The notes beneath the pieces were generated by a model that searched no databases, was not told the DNA's origin, and saw only the letters and a list, made by a program, of their open reading frames with translations. From Tretioscincus oriximinensis (lineage: Eukaryota; Chordata; Lepidosauria; Squamata; Gymnophthalmidae), in contig JAJVDF010000001.1 in assembly GCA_022410635.1 (NCBI GenBank), positions 15,327,797 to 15,391,796 of the forward strand: DNA of 64,000 nucleotides, read 5' to 3'. Of this stretch, positions 1 through 12,289 are shown one piece after another. Numbering within the stretch: position 1 is the first letter of the stretch; each line of letters starts with the position of its first letter. The translations under genes were made by a program, and so were the position numbers.

Positions 1-353
1 TATGGCCTTTTAATTGTGATGGAAAGGACCAGTCATAAAAATTGAGTAAAAAGAATTGAGGAAGTATTATTAATCATTGTTTGCAGAACACATGGAAGAA
101 ATATTTTTAATGGATTTTAAATCAATACATTATTTTTCTTACCCAAAGTATATCTACCACATTTTTAGAAAGGCATTGCAAAACTGGAGCAGGCTCAGCA
201 TCGGTAGCAAGTCTGATGTAGAGCCTAGTGGTTAAAGAGGAAATAACCCTATTTGTGGCTTTGGAAAGTGGCATTTCTGCAGCCTCTTGTGGGTCTGGCC
301 TTCACAGTCTTCCCACTCAGTCTTCAGGCACACTCAGGAGGCTGAGAGAGGAG
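1..353. other. 3' flank of the lectin gene
   Basis: AT-rich sequence downstream of the lectin stop codon. It contains ATTAAA-type motifs on the minus strand (near 8-13 and 106-111) that could be polyadenylation signals. I recognise no other gene or repeat. Confidence 0.4.
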
Positions 354-3300
354 CTATAATTTGAGCTTGCAGATATATGGAAGCTCAATCTTGCAGTTCT
401 CATCATTCCATGTTTTATAATCTGGAAAAAGAATGGAGAATTGGGCACAAAATTACATGACTTGCTTTGTTGGCTCTTTGGAGTTAATAAGGAGGAAAAT
501 GACACCTAAAGCAGAAGAAAAACCTAAGGAAGGCACCTTTCATAAAAGAGATAGTGAGGTTGCGCCAACTGTAAGATACCCTGTTCTCTCAAGCGATGAT
601 TGTGGTTTTGAGTGTATTCCTTTGCAGTCCTTATTAGGATGGTTGAGCAAGGAGTCCAGATTTTCACAGCAGCCCTTCTCTTTCCTAGAATGCTGACTTG
701 GGATATCTTTACTCCCTCAGGAATTGAGGAGAAAGAGTTCCTCAGGACTGGTCATGGAGAAGGACATTTATAAAGTAAGCCATACTGGTTAAGAAAAAGT
801 TCCAACTGAATATTATTTGCATTTTGCTGTTTGGACAAGAAATTGAAGGGGAACGTTATGCAGTTGAATGCCAGTTACTTTAAGATTACCACAGATCTTA
901 GGGATGTAATCTGGAAAATCAAGGTGTGTTCTAGGAATTTTGGTTTGGCAAATTGGTTTTTAAAGTTGGCAGACTTGAGTTTCTTTTCTGTCTCCTCCCT
1001 TACATGTGCACTGTGCCTTTTCCTCCTATTACAAGCACTGGAACTGAAAGAAGAAGAAGAAGAAGAACTCGGTTCTTATACCCCGCTTTTCTCACCTTTC
1101 AAAGGGACTCAAAGCTTACAAGGATCTTCCCCACCAGGCTATGGTGGTTCCCATGTATCTACTTGCAGTCAGTTGCAATTTCTTGCAATTCATGCTTTCA
1201 AATAGCTGGGTTGGCTAGAGCTACAGGCTAGTGGAAGGTGCTCACCGCTCCCCACTTCCAACACAGGGCTTCGAAACCCCATCTCCCAGGCAAGAGACGA
1301 GTTCCTAAGCAACTGAGCTATCCGTGCCTGAAGCATACTAGTACTGGAGTCCAGTACCATTTCAGTGGTCTAGGTGGTGGTGATGCTAAATACCCTTCTG
1401 TTCCTGGGTCTCCAGGGAACAACAGTGCTGTAGCCCCTGATGGTGGGCTGCACAGATCAGTTGGTGCTTATCCCGTCTCCACAATCCTGGCCAATAATGT
1501 CTGGGTCTAGGAAGACTGGGAGAGAAGGGAGGGGCAGGACAGGGGCTAGGGGATTGAGGAGGCAGGATAGAACTGAGGGGGCCTGGGAAGGAAAGGGATC
1601 ATAGCTTGGTAGGGATTTGACCTCCCCGATCATTANATTTAAAATGTGGTGACCTTAAGTTATTTAATCAACTATGAAAATAAGGAACTGAGAAAGAGCC
1701 TAACAGGATGTTAGGATTTTATAACTTACAGGGTTTCCCAGTGAATTTATTGAAGTGCTATGAATTTTAGAGACGTCATGATGGACTGCGTTTATGAATT
1801 TTCTTTTTAACAGTTATATGAAACCTTGAAATTACACACCTCCCACTTTGCTTCCTTCTACCTTTCACCTCCTTCCCTCTCTCTCTTCCTTCCATAGAAG
1901 CAGCTTTGAAGATCATGGGGGTGGGGTGATGTCCGTGGGGTTTTCTTAAAACAGACAGGACTGTGAACTTTCACCATATAAAGTATCCTATTCTAGGTGC
2001 CTGGGTGTTGATTGGGACTCACCTGACTCCACCCAAAGGTCAACACAATATTCCTTGTTTCCAGAATTGTTGGGTTCCCCTGTTTTCCAATAAAAGTAGT
2101 CAGTTGGGGAGAGATCAATCCACTTCCATTGTCTGTCCTGTGTAGACATTCCCCAAGAGAGGGGCATAATGTGGAAATACATTTCAGTTTACAGATAAAA
2201 CAAAGTTTCACTGGTAAAGGTTTACTGGTAAAACAAGTTAGCCCCCAAATCCAGTTGGAACATCAAAAGTGCTCTATAGAAATGTATATGAACTAAACTC
2301 TAGCAACTCATTTCAAATTGAACAGAATTGCCTTGGTTTGCTTTTTATTTTGTACTGTTTCTTCCTTCTGAACAATAATTGGTTCAGCTTGAATGTGTGG
2401 ACAGAGGCAGCCACACAGTTTGTTGCAAACCGACAAAAGCAATTCAACACACATCCTTGGCATTTTATAATTTACTTACAGAAAAACCTATTTTTGCTTG
2501 GAAAGATAAATAGACAAATCTAGTGGTAAAAAGGTAATACAAAAATAAAGGACATGAATTTCAGACAAGAACCAACTCTTCTGTTCTCAGATTTGAGCCG
2601 AATATCAAAGTTTCCTTGTAGATTTAATCGACTGACTAGGGCTGCAAACGCACGGCACCTAAAAATGGGTGCAACTGCAGCGCCAAAGTCCCCTGTCCCC
2701 ATTATGTTACCATAAAAACCAACTTCAAAGTGCTCCCGCCACCCTTGGTACGTACATCACTCATTTCTGCTACAGAGTGGACTAATTTCATCACCACTGC
2801 TCCTTTTTGCCATTTGCGTTAGTTGTGCTCCGGCTATGGAATTCTCCATAGCCACTCTCCTGTGCATGCGCACGCTCCTGTCTCAGACTCACACTGAACT
2901 GTGCCTCAGCCTATTGGGGAAGGGGCCGTCCCTGGGCTGGGTGGCTGTGTAAGATTTTCTGCCAATTCCACCTCACCCCCATTCTGNGCACAGGTCCTTT
3001 TGAGCAGCTCATACTCCCAACCCCGATCTCATTTTATTTTTTGCCAGGGAGGGAAGGGGAAGGGAGNGGGACAAAATCTGAGACTGGATTTGATGGCGAT
3101 GATGCAGATCTACCCAATCCCAGCGACTTCACAAAACCACANATGAGCTCCCCCTTCTCCACTCCCAGGCTCCATTGCTATTAATATATCAGTTTCTGTA
3201 TGTTGTTTTTACTATTAGCCACCCTGAGATCTTTTGGAAAACACAGAATGGCCCAGCAGAGGAAGGCACAAAGGCAGCGGCAGCAGCAGTAGCAGGCAAG

Positions 3301-5527
3301 GGGTCAGGCGGGGAGCTCCTCCAGCTGCCGCCACTCTTTTGCTGCTTGTCTGGGCTCCCTTTCCCACTGCAACCCACCCTCTGCCCACCCTTTGTCCACG
3401 CCATTGAGGGGAAAGGAGGGCAAGAGGCAGGCAGGTGTGAGAGGCAGGGCGACAAAGGGGAGGCCGAGGAGGAGCGTCCAAGTGCAAGCAGGAAGCACGC
3501 AATTGATCAGCTGCTGCCTATTCCCCCTCCTTTGCCAGAAAAACAGGTTTTTCCGGCTTCTGCGCCAGCTAAAGTGGGAGGTTTTCTGCGGACGTGAAAT
3601 TAGGCATCCACTTCATGTTGGATTTGGAAATCTCCAAATCGCATTTCACTCCATTTTTAGGTGTATAGTGTGAATATAGCTTATGAAAGATGCCTCCCCC
3701 CCATTCTAATACACAAGTTCCAGGGACTAACCATCCGTGGATCACGCAGTCCAATCCAGACACGCATTCCAGGTTGCAGTTTAGTGATATATTGGCTCAG
3801 TACAGCAGATTCTGCAGTGCTATGGATGGAGGCCAAGTAGCTACCAGGATTATAGTTTTGGCAGGAAATCTAAGAGAGGAATAAAAGACTGTAATTACCA
3901 CGGAAACAAATGAACAACAGTTTTCACACTGGGTAGATGCAGGAATTGGTAGATTCATATGATTTGGCAGTAGCTCAGAGGTTTTGGTCCTGGGCTCTCA
4001 AATCTTACTCTAAAGCTGTTCTGGCTTCTCTGGGTAAGAAAGAGGTAGACAAATTAATAGAGACCAGAATGCATGTCTAAGTACTATTTCCAGGGTGGAG
4101 TGAAAGGCAAAATTCCTCTATCATTTGCAGAGAATCAAATGCAAGTGAGGATTTTGCCTTTGTCTTCTGCTTTGTAATGAGTCGAGAGGCTAGATTAAAT
4201 AGGCTATTAGCCTGATTCAGCAGAGTTTACCTTAATGCGTGGAAGCCAGGTACATTAATGGTCACTAGAAAAGATGCTTAGTTACTGCCTCTGGTTTGAA
4301 GAGCTAGAGATAGGATGTCTCTAAAGGTTATTTACAGGAAGGCAGGAGCAAGTGAAGGTTTTGCCAATTGGTGCACCCACTGGTGACTCAGAATTCTGGA
4401 CTAGATAGCCTATGGCCAAATTCAGTGTGGCTCCTATCATCTTGTGAGCCTTCTCAGCACAAATATGTNTCCTTTACAAAGCCATGCAGCTTTTCCCCTA
4501 TTTCTACTTCTCCACTCAACTTCAGAAAGAGTGGTCACTATTCCAGGGCAGGGCAAAAATACTCTCCTGTATAAATAACCCTTTAAGATGGAATGGACTG
4601 TTTTTGTTGCAGCAGAAAGTTGTCTATGTTTGGAGCAATCTGTCCGTGCTAGCTCCATGCTAGAGCTGAAGTTCGTATCTGCTTTGGAGCTCATGTGACG
4701 TACCTCCAAAAGCCACAAATGAAGATTCCTGGCTTTTAGAGTGCTAGGGTATCTGTTTTGCCAACTTGTTCTATTGCACCATCAAAATGGATCACCAAGG
4801 ATATGCCCTAATATTGAGGTCTATTGGTAAATTAGACTGGAGCGCCACACTACATCCTGTGCAGATGGCTTGTGTATTTGGATTAGGATGTGAAATCAGG
4901 AACTCTGGACCCCTTCCTATCATGTGGAAAGGGCCAGGGTCTCTGAAGTGTTCCAGATTTACTTTGGAACTCATTCAGGACTTGGGGCTGGTGAAAGAGG
5001 TGGATCTACCATAAAATTATAAAGCCTAATTCAGGAGGGGCTCCAGAAATGACCTTGCTGCTATTTGCAAAGGGATTCCCAATGCTTCAAACTCCAGGGC
5101 CCAAAATTAGGTCCACCACTGACAGGCAAGATGGGATGCTGTGAATACTATGCGATCAAAGGCAAAAAGCAAGACTTACTGCTGCATCAGCCCAGGTTAG
5201 TTTCTCATTAAAAAGTTTGTAGCAGTAGCCATTGTAATCGATCCATTCAGTGGGGCAGCAGGAACCTTCCACACCTGTTTGGGAAAACAAAGTAGAAGAG
5301 AATTTAGCCAGAGGCCCAGGACAAAGAATGATGTCACGGTCAATATACTGACCATCCTTTCTTCAGTAAGGGTGGGATTTCAGCTCAAGGCACCACAGAC
5401 GTGTCTCTGCTTGGAAAAGGAAGGGTAGCTGTGGGAGCAGCTTTGGAGACTCACCTGTTAGGGAAAGGCCAGCAATCAGGAGTCCCAGGTTGATGTAAGC
5501 AAGCAAACCCATTTTATGGCAAACCAT
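354..5527 (-). CDS. Secreted C-type lectin, single CRD, five coding exons
   Basis: Coding exons in transcript order: 5527-5455, 5274-5180, 3869-3732, 2137-2023 and 421-354. All have GT-AG borders and consistent phases, giving 489 nt and 162 residues, of which only the exon-4 region forms an obvious open frame. Exon 1 encodes a hydrophobic signal peptide (about residues 1-24; a second in-frame Met is at residue 6). The rest is one long-form C-type lectin domain: CCPTEW near residue 30, SYLASIHS near 66-73, WIGL at 94-97, GEPNN at 122-126 and WND at 145-147. Cysteines 31/42, 59/158 and 133/150 are spaced like the usual disulfides; Cys30 is extra. EPN plus WND is the Ca2+/mannose-type binding signature. 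It resembles reptile soluble lectins (snake galactose-binding lectins, avian eggshell struthiocalcins). Nothing here shows venom expression. The ATG follows an AG, so a 5' UTR exon may lie further upstream. Confidence 0.9.
1045..1330 (-). repeat. tRNA-derived SINE, copy 1
   Basis: Read on the minus strand, this copy starts with a tRNA-like head: GGATAGCTCAGTTGC is an A-box and GGTTTCGAAGCC a B-box. It continues through a body also seen at 11690-12004, 47429-47715 and 56097-56290, and ends in a (GAA)n-type tail beside the motif TTATACCCCGCTTTTCTC (plus-strand reading). It lies in the last intron of the lectin gene. Confidence 0.8.
2580..3700. other. Moderately GC-rich intronic stretch, unclassified
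   Basis: This is part of lectin introns 3-4 (between the exons at 2137 and 3732). It has an NRF1-like GCATGCGCA near 2863-2872 and a CAG-rich tract near 3270-3295. Overlapping open frames exist on both strands around 3190-3600, but none resembles a known protein, which fits base composition more than coding. I cannot assign it to a repeat family. Confidence 0.3.
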
Positions 5528-5967
5528 GTTCTGTGGGGAACAATAGATAGTATGGTATAAGTTCCTGTTTTACGAGCATTGTGAGAGAGGAAAGAAAATG
5601 TGGACACCTATTAAGGTTTTGCTTGTACACGAGGAATTGCTCTTCAGTACTTTGCAATGTGTTTCATAGAGCAATTTGTACACTGAGAAACCAAGTTCTA
5701 TTAGATGCTAAGGGCATTTGACCATGTTGCCCTGGACAGCCAAAGATCAGTTTTCAAAATACATTTGCACAGAAGAGGTACATACTTGGCAAGTTTCTTC
5801 CTTGGGTCTTTGGAATTCTGATATGAACTATAATTCAAGGAAATAGCTATCTTTGTCTGAATCAGAATTTCTAGCAATGCGATTTAGTAGCACATTAAAG
5901 GCTAACAGAAGTTGGTAACATGAATATTTGTAGATTAATTTACTTCTTCAAAAATAATGGACAAATA

Positions 5968-6790
5968 TAGTCCAGCATTCTGTCTCACACAGTGGCCCAC
6001 TAATTGCACCTGGGCAGTCTGGAACAGAAGAAGGCAAAATCTTCACCTGTTCTTGACACCCTGCAAATGGCATTTCAGGAGTACTGTCTGTTGCTCCATC
6101 TCGGAGGCAGTATCAAGACATCCAACCTAGTAGCTGTTTATACCTTTAGCTTCCATGAACTTGTCTAATCCTGTCTTAAAGCTATCCAGACTGCTAGCTA
6201 TCACCACCTCTTCTGGAAGTAAATTCCAAAAGCGAATTACCCTCTGGGTGAAATAAATACTTTCCCTTGTCTGTCCTCATACTTCTGCCCATCAGTTTCA
6301 GGGAATGCCCTCTGGTGCTAGTGTTTTATGCAATAGAGAAAACAATTTTTCTCTATTCACTTTATCCATCCTGTGNATGATTTTATACACTTCATATATA
6401 TGTAGAGGAAGAAGAAGAAGAAGAAGGAGAAGAAGGAGAGGAAGAAGGAGAAGGATAGGGAGAGGGGGAAGGAGAAGGAAGAGGAAGAAGAAGAGGAAGA
6501 AGAGGAAGACGTCAATTCTGGTGGCAACTTATTCCACTGGCTAATTACCCTGTCATAAAGGTTTTTTTGTATCTCATCTAAATATATTCCCATACAGTTT
6601 CATTCCATTGCTTCTAGTCTGCCCTTGTGCAAGTGAGAATAGAGCTGGTTTCCCTTCATTGTGAACCCTTCAGATATTTGTAGACATCTCCTCTCAATCT
6701 TCTCTTTTACAGGCTAAATGTTCCTAGATCTTTTAATTGTTCCTCATCCGACATTGTTTATGGACCAATCACCATCTTGTAATTCAGAAT
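5968..6790 (-). repeat. CR1-lineage LINE 3' fragment with internal purine tract
   Basis: Minus-sense copy of the repeat that recurs at 9446-9700, 10243-10680 and 30776-31170. It shares the segments around CAGCATTCTGT, GCACCTGGGCAG, ACCCTCTGGGTGAAA and GAATGCCCTCTGGT. Flanking phrases about 6560-6780 also match the LINE 3' UTR in minus orientation. It is old and diverged and is interrupted by a GAA/GGA tract at 6404-6512. Confidence 0.7.
6404..6512. repeat. (GAA/GGA)n purine tract
   Basis: About 110 bases of almost pure purine (GAA, GGA, GGG units) on the plus strand, with the complementary pyrimidine tract on the minus strand. Long open frames of Arg/Lys on one strand and Ser/Phe on the other are composition artefacts. 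Confidence 0.95.
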
Positions 6791-6870
6791 TCAGGTGATT
6801 TTACAAAGACTAGCATCTTTAATAGCATCTACCTTTCAATGAAACCTTGCAGTTTTGGNTTTTTTTACCC

Positions 6871-9325
6871 TTGCTGTTTCCGAACCCTGGGACAACTTCG
6901 CTTTAGCTTTTTTACTTCTCTTTTTCTCTCTCAGCAATTTCATCCTTGTCAAGAAATGTTTTTCTTGATCCAGCATTTAGAAAGCCATCTCCCTTTGTGC
7001 CTTAACCAATTGCTGTTTCTTCCCTGTCACTTTGACTATACTGGTCTTGCGAGGAGGTTGACTGACCGATCAGATGGGGAAACTAATGACAGAGGAATTA
7101 ATCTGCAAAACCTTCAACTTCTATGACAGCCAAGGGAAGAGAATTTGCCCCATTAATCACTTACCAACCAGGATGGATCTATGGCTTCAAGCATACTAAA
7201 TGCCAACCCAACTCAGTCATTTATACCCAAGAAATGAGCCACCTTTGTTGACATTAAAATTCCTCCCAAAGTCCAAATAAGCTTGTTGTATGAGACAGGC
7301 TGCTCAACTAAATTGGTATTGACTTCATCTAGCAGGATTCTTCTTAGGTTCTTAACGTTCTTGTGGTCACATGGAATCTTTCTGCAAACTGCTCAATGGG
7401 GGAGGCATGAGGAACAAGGAAAAAGCCTTGACTTTATTATATTTACTGAAGAATTTATATCTGCCTTCACAGACATCCAGAGGTTGTGCTAAAAATACAA
7501 ATAATGAAATTACCAGATTGATTTCTATCTAAGACACATTAACAGAACACCTGTTTTAAAAATGGCCCGGGTCAGGACCCANGACCATTTTCAGTCCTGA
7601 AGAATGTGCTGAATACATTTTTTTTCTAGATTAAACTTCATTTTTGGAGACTGAAGAAGAACAGAGGAAGATTTGAACTAAAGCTATGACCCTGCCAGGG
7701 CTACAGAGTACAGATACGGGAACTGTCAGATATTCAGAGATATATCTGTGCAGAAATTTGTTGAATAGAAAATAAGGGAGTAGGTGTGAACGTGACCAAA
7801 CACACATTCCAAGAACTGAGCTAACTCATGACTCTCACGTTTATCTTTCTTAATGAATTAAGGTGCTGGAAAAGTATAATTACCAAGCAGCTACTCAGCT
7901 TTGGTGGTGGGAGTTAGTTGGTGGATAGTGCGTGAACTGAATGCTGTGTTTGAAACCAGATGACTCCTTTTGGGAGGGGTTGAAAACCCGGTTTTGGGGT
8001 ACCTTCCAGTTTTTTCTGAGGAATTTCTTTTCAAAAAAAGATTTTTTTTGAACTTTTTTTTTTTNCNNNNNNNNNNNNNNNNNNNNNNNNNAAAANNGGN
8101 TTTNNANCCCCCCCAAAAAACGGGTCATCTGNTCAGCCTATGAAGTTTACGGCAGTTATTTTGCTTGCTGTATTTCATTTTTCCTTTTGTAAATATTTTT
8201 GCTGTTCTCAAATGTGAAGAGAATAATGCCATCATTCTTTTGAATGGTTCCTGGACTGCTTTCATTCTTCTTGAGGAGCAAAGAACAAGCAAGGAGCCAC
8301 ATCTGCTTATTAGTTTATTTTTCCCTATCAGGAACTACCGTATGGCCTTGTTATGCCCATCTACCACTTCAGATATTCATCAGTGACTATCAGTCTCACA
8401 AACTGGACCTCATTTCTGGGAATGGTGGAGGATGAAATGGCTACATCTTGTTAATGGAAGCAATGAACATAAGTGCGGCGACCCCTACCTATAGGGCCCA
8501 GGTACAATGACGCTCAAGGCTAGAAGTGCCACACTATACGCCTGGGATCCAGGCAAGCACCCACGACCTGCTTAGACTCCCAGCACCTTTATGCCTTTAA
8601 CAAGGCTCTCTATGTAGTACCTCAGGATTTTATTTCACTCCTCACCAATTGTTGTGATGTGTATGGATTTGTGAGGAAAAAGAAAAGATAGATGTTTTAA
8701 AAGTTAAACGAACAAAAAGGTTTATTGTTACAAAGGAAAAATGCTCTAACCAGAGCAGACACACATATGCTCTGAGGAATTGAAATATTCAACAGTCCAT
8801 AATTAATGGGCTATTTATGCATTTCCCGTTAAATAAAAGGCTTCCTGACTTCCTCCTTTACAATAATGGTTTCTTTTTAATAGAGTCGATTTGTTGTTTG
8901 TTGAATTGCATTGCCAAGATATGAGGATAAGAATAAAACTACTTTGAAGATCAAGTAAGAATTGATAAGCATAGACCAGAAGGAAAAGAACATTTTATTG
9001 ACTACAAGAATGTTTTGTGGCACACATGTGTTCCTCAGTTGTTGATTTGGAAATGTTTACAAAGACATTTTAGCTTAAAAGAATACAACAGCATTTACAA
9101 AGTAAATAGGGAAGAGTTAAAAGATCATCTATCAATGGAATTTACTATCAGGAGGTGGAGATAGCCACTAAACTGTATGGTGCCTAAACTGTATGGGGCA
9201 TACTGGGGTGAAGTTTCCAAAAGTTGGCAAGTATGAGGAATTAGCACTAGAGAGTTCTTCTACAGAACTATGGTTCCTTAACAGTGGGTAACACCATTTT
9301 TCAAATACTGCAGCCTGATTGGAAA
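6871..9325. other. Intergenic spacer, no gene recognised
   Basis: Diffuse AT-rich sequence between the lectin and SCO2. It holds short open frames on both strands without recognisable domains. Around 8460-8660 there is a more GC-rich segment that could be part of an old LTR element, but no matching second LTR, primer-binding site or polyprotein is visible. Confidence 0.4.
8065..8107. other. Assembly gap / low-quality bases
   Basis: A run of mostly N flanked by poly-T and poly-C. Sequence around it (about 7980-8130) also looks error-prone because of homopolymers. Confidence 0.95.
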
Positions 9326-10680
9326 TATCATTCACAGGATGTCGAGAACAGGTACATAGTTTGCTTTCCTCTGTTCAGACTGCCCAGGTGCATCTTATGA
9401 GACAGAATGCTTGACTAGATGGACTCTGGCCCAATCCAGTATAAGAACATAAGAACATAAGAAGAGCCATACTGGATCAGGCCATAGCCCATCAAGTCCA
9501 GCATTCTGTGTCACACAGAGGCCCACCAGATGCACCTGGGCAGTCCAAACAGAGGAAAGCAAAATACGCACCTGTTCATGACTCCCTGCAAATGGCATTT
9601 CAGGAGCACTACCTGTTGTTCNATCCGGGAGGCGACAACTATCCTAGTATCCATTTATACCCTTAGTGTCCATAAACCTGTNTAGGTTTATGGTTATAGT
9701 ATGGCTCTTCTTATGTTCTTAAGTGAAGATTTTGCCTTCTTCTGCTTCAGACTGACCAGGTGTGAGACAACGTGCCGGACTAGGTGGGTTCTGGCCCCAT
9801 TCAGCAAGGCTCCTCTTATGTTCCTACGATTTTGTAACAGCTTTTGTTTTAGCCCTTTGATCGTACCAGTTGCTCTTTTTTGCACCTTTTTCACAGGGGT
9901 GTAACTACCATAGGGTGAACTGGGGTACTGCCTCAGGGCCCTGGGAGCCTGGGTCCTCCCTCCTGCCCTGGCTCCTGATCTTATTTTTATGCTCTTCAGC
10001 ATGGGGCTGGATCTTTGATGCTCTAATTACTGTGCCACGTTCATTTCAGTGTCTGGGACCCAGCACCTTGCTGAAGATAAGGTAAGGAGCCCTGGCGGGA
10101 TGGGCCCCAAGACCTTAGCTTCGCCCATGCTCTTCCAGTTCCACAAGACCAGAACTGAGCATAGTAGTCCATTGCTTTATAAAAAGATATAATGACATTT
10201 ACTGGCTTCCTTTCAATTCCCTTCCAAATTTCCCTTAGCAATGAACATAAGAACATAAGAAGAGCCATACTGGATCAGGCCACAGCCCATCNAGTCCAGC
10301 ATTCTGTGTCANNCAGAGGCCCACCAGATGCACCTGGGCAGTCCGAACAGAGGAAAGCAAAATATGCTGCTCCTGTTCATGACTCCCTGCAAATGGTATT
10401 TCAGGAGTCCTGCCTGTTGCTCCATCCCGGAGGCAACTTCCAGACATCCATCCTAGTATCCATTTATACCCTTGGTGTCCATAAACCTGTCTAGTCCTGT
10501 CTTGAAACTATCCAAGCTGTTAGCTACCACTACCTCTTCAGGAANTAAATTCCACAGGCCGATGACCCTCTGGGAGAAAAAATACTTTCCTTTGTCTGTT
10601 CTCACTTTTCTACCCAACAGTTTTAAGGAGTGCCCTCTGGTCCTTGNGTTGTGTGATAGAGAAAACATTTTTTCTTTTAT
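9326..10680. repeat. Nest of CR1-lineage LINE 3' fragments in both orientations
   Basis: At least four pieces lie back to back: plus-sense about 9326-9445, minus-sense 9446-9700, plus-sense about 9700-9828 and minus-sense 10243-10680. The minus-sense copies begin with repeated GAACATAA units followed by GAAGAGCCATACTGGATC. The plus-sense pieces end in CTCTTCTTATGTTCTTA. An octamer-repeated 3' end (TTATGTTC)n and the phrase GGACTAGATGG are hallmarks of CR1 LINE 3' UTRs. The intervening 9830-10240 also looks like older LINE UTR. Confidence 0.75.
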
Positions 10681-10959
10681 CATTGCTGCAGCAACAAAAG
10701 GCTGCGTGGAGGTAGAAAATAAGGAAAAGCCAATTGTAGGGATTGTTGTGTCAAGATGCCATTGGATCCCCAGTGGGTTAAAATCCACCTCCCGGTGTAG
10801 ATGCAGCCTTGGCAGAAGTGATTATGCACAAAAGCCAATACCAAGAACGTGTGAACGCTCTGTTTTATCTGGCAGGTCCTATTGCTAAAGAACCTTTTGC
10901 ATCACACTATCCATAATAATAAAGCATATTTTCCACCCCTCTTTTTCCTTATCCATCAC

Positions 10960-11560
10960 GATCGGAATCTTTAAGCCGGTTCCGCGCAGCCGCAGTGCTG
11001 CACACTTGCTTGGACTGAACAAGATTCAATGCAAGCACCGCCTTCCATCNGCGTCCACTCCGAATCCCGACACCCACGTGCCCAAGACCAGACCTGGCTC
11101 GCCCTCTGCCGGGCGCCGGTAGACTAGCAAGAGGAAAACTAAGGGTAGAAAGTAGTGAGGAAGCCTTGGGGAGCTAGGCGCATGCGTAGAGTCACGCAGT
11201 TAGGGAAAGAAGCTGNCGGGACCGCCTTGGCCTGGCGGAAGGAAGCGGTAGGAGGACACACGTGGGTGCACTGGGCTGGCGGGTTGNTGTATTTTAGATC
11301 CCCCCCGAGTGCAATCAACGCTGATCGGCCTTGAGAGTGATCCGCCGGACGCAAATGAGAGCAACGGGCGGAGAGAGGAGAGATCAGGCAGTTTGCAACC
11401 CCCTCANTCTTCTGCTGTAATTCCTGCACGGCCGCTCAGGCTCCCGGAGGGTCAAGTGGGAGCAGCAGTTGCTGAAAGGTGCGAGCAGGTGTGGAAGTTC
11501 CGCCTTTAGTTTCCTGCATGGGATGCCGAGAAGCAACTGGCGGGGCGCTGGGTGCAAAGA
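10960..11560 (+). promoter_or_regulatory. GC/CpG-rich island, probable SCO2 promoter and 5' UTR exon
   Basis: GC-rich, CpG-containing sequence about 2-2.5 kb upstream of the SCO2 coding exon. It contains GCGCATGCG at 11178-11186, which matches the core of the NRF1 site typical of nuclear genes for mitochondrial proteins. SCO2 of other vertebrates has a noncoding first exon followed by one coding exon, and here a splice acceptor sits directly before the SCO2 ATG. The assignment is inference from position, and the exact first exon is not resolved. Confidence 0.5.
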
Positions 11561-11689
11561 GATGCTGGACTAGATGGGCCTCCTTTGGATTTGGGGGAAA
11601 CAAGTGAATCAGTGTCTGTTCGTTGGATGCCCAAGCATCACTTCCGGGCGGGAGAGGCAGGCAGGATGCCGCTCAATGCCAAATGCAAA

Positions 11690-12004
11690 GAATTGAAGAA
11701 GAAGAAGAACTGGGTTCTTATACCCCGCTTTTCTCACCTTTCAAAGGGACTCAAAGCGGCTTACAAGGATATATTTTTGCCCGAAGGCTCACATTCTATC
11801 TTCCCCACCAGGCTGTGGTGGTTCCCATGTATCTACTTGCAGTCAGTTGCAATTTCTTGCAATTCATGCTTTCGAATAGCTGGGTTGGCTGGAGCTACAG
11901 GCTAGTGGAAGGTGCTCANCCCTCCCCACGTCCCACACAGGGCTTCGAAACCCNATCTCCCAGCTGAGAGACGGATTCCTAAGCGACTGAGCTATCCGTG
12001 CCTG
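11690..12004 (-). repeat. tRNA-derived SINE, copy 2
   Basis: The most complete copy of the family at 1045-1330. The tRNA-like head is at the right end (minus-strand GGATAGCTCAGT and GGTTTCGAAGCC), and the body and the (GAA)n tail at 11690-11710 follow. It shares the segments GCAATTTCTTGCAATTCATG and TTATACCCCGCTTTTCTC with copy 1. Confidence 0.85.
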
Positions 12005-12289
12005 NTAGGGTGTGTGGAAAGCTTTCACCTTTTGTTTGGGATATCAAGGAACAACTGGAGGACCATAGTGTGAGNTGGAGCCATGGCTTGAGCCAGCAGG
12101 GCTGCGCTTATGTTCCTATACAAAAATTCACNCAAGCCTATCGGAAGCTCCTAGAATTATACGGAGGTCGGAGAGGCAGGCAGGACGCATCTAAGAGCAG
12201 ATCAGTTGCAGGAAATCAGGAGCAAGCGTAGGTTTTGCTTTTGTCTCCTGCTGGAGGCACCCAGAACCAATTTGTANGTTACTGCATGA

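Noticed and set aside
1238..1330. tRNA gene
   Set aside because: A and B boxes are present but attached to a dispersed SINE body found four times. There is no proper acceptor stem.
6305..6593. Arg/Lys-rich and Ser-rich open frames
   Set aside because: They are translations of the GAA/GGA simple repeat.
9395..10447. Recurring conserved peptide ([13 protein letters not shown] / [17 protein letters not shown] type) as a gene family
   Set aside because: The same translation appears at every CR1-lineage copy (also 30741-30971 and 42235-42570). It lies in the LINE 3' UTR, with stops and no conserved start.
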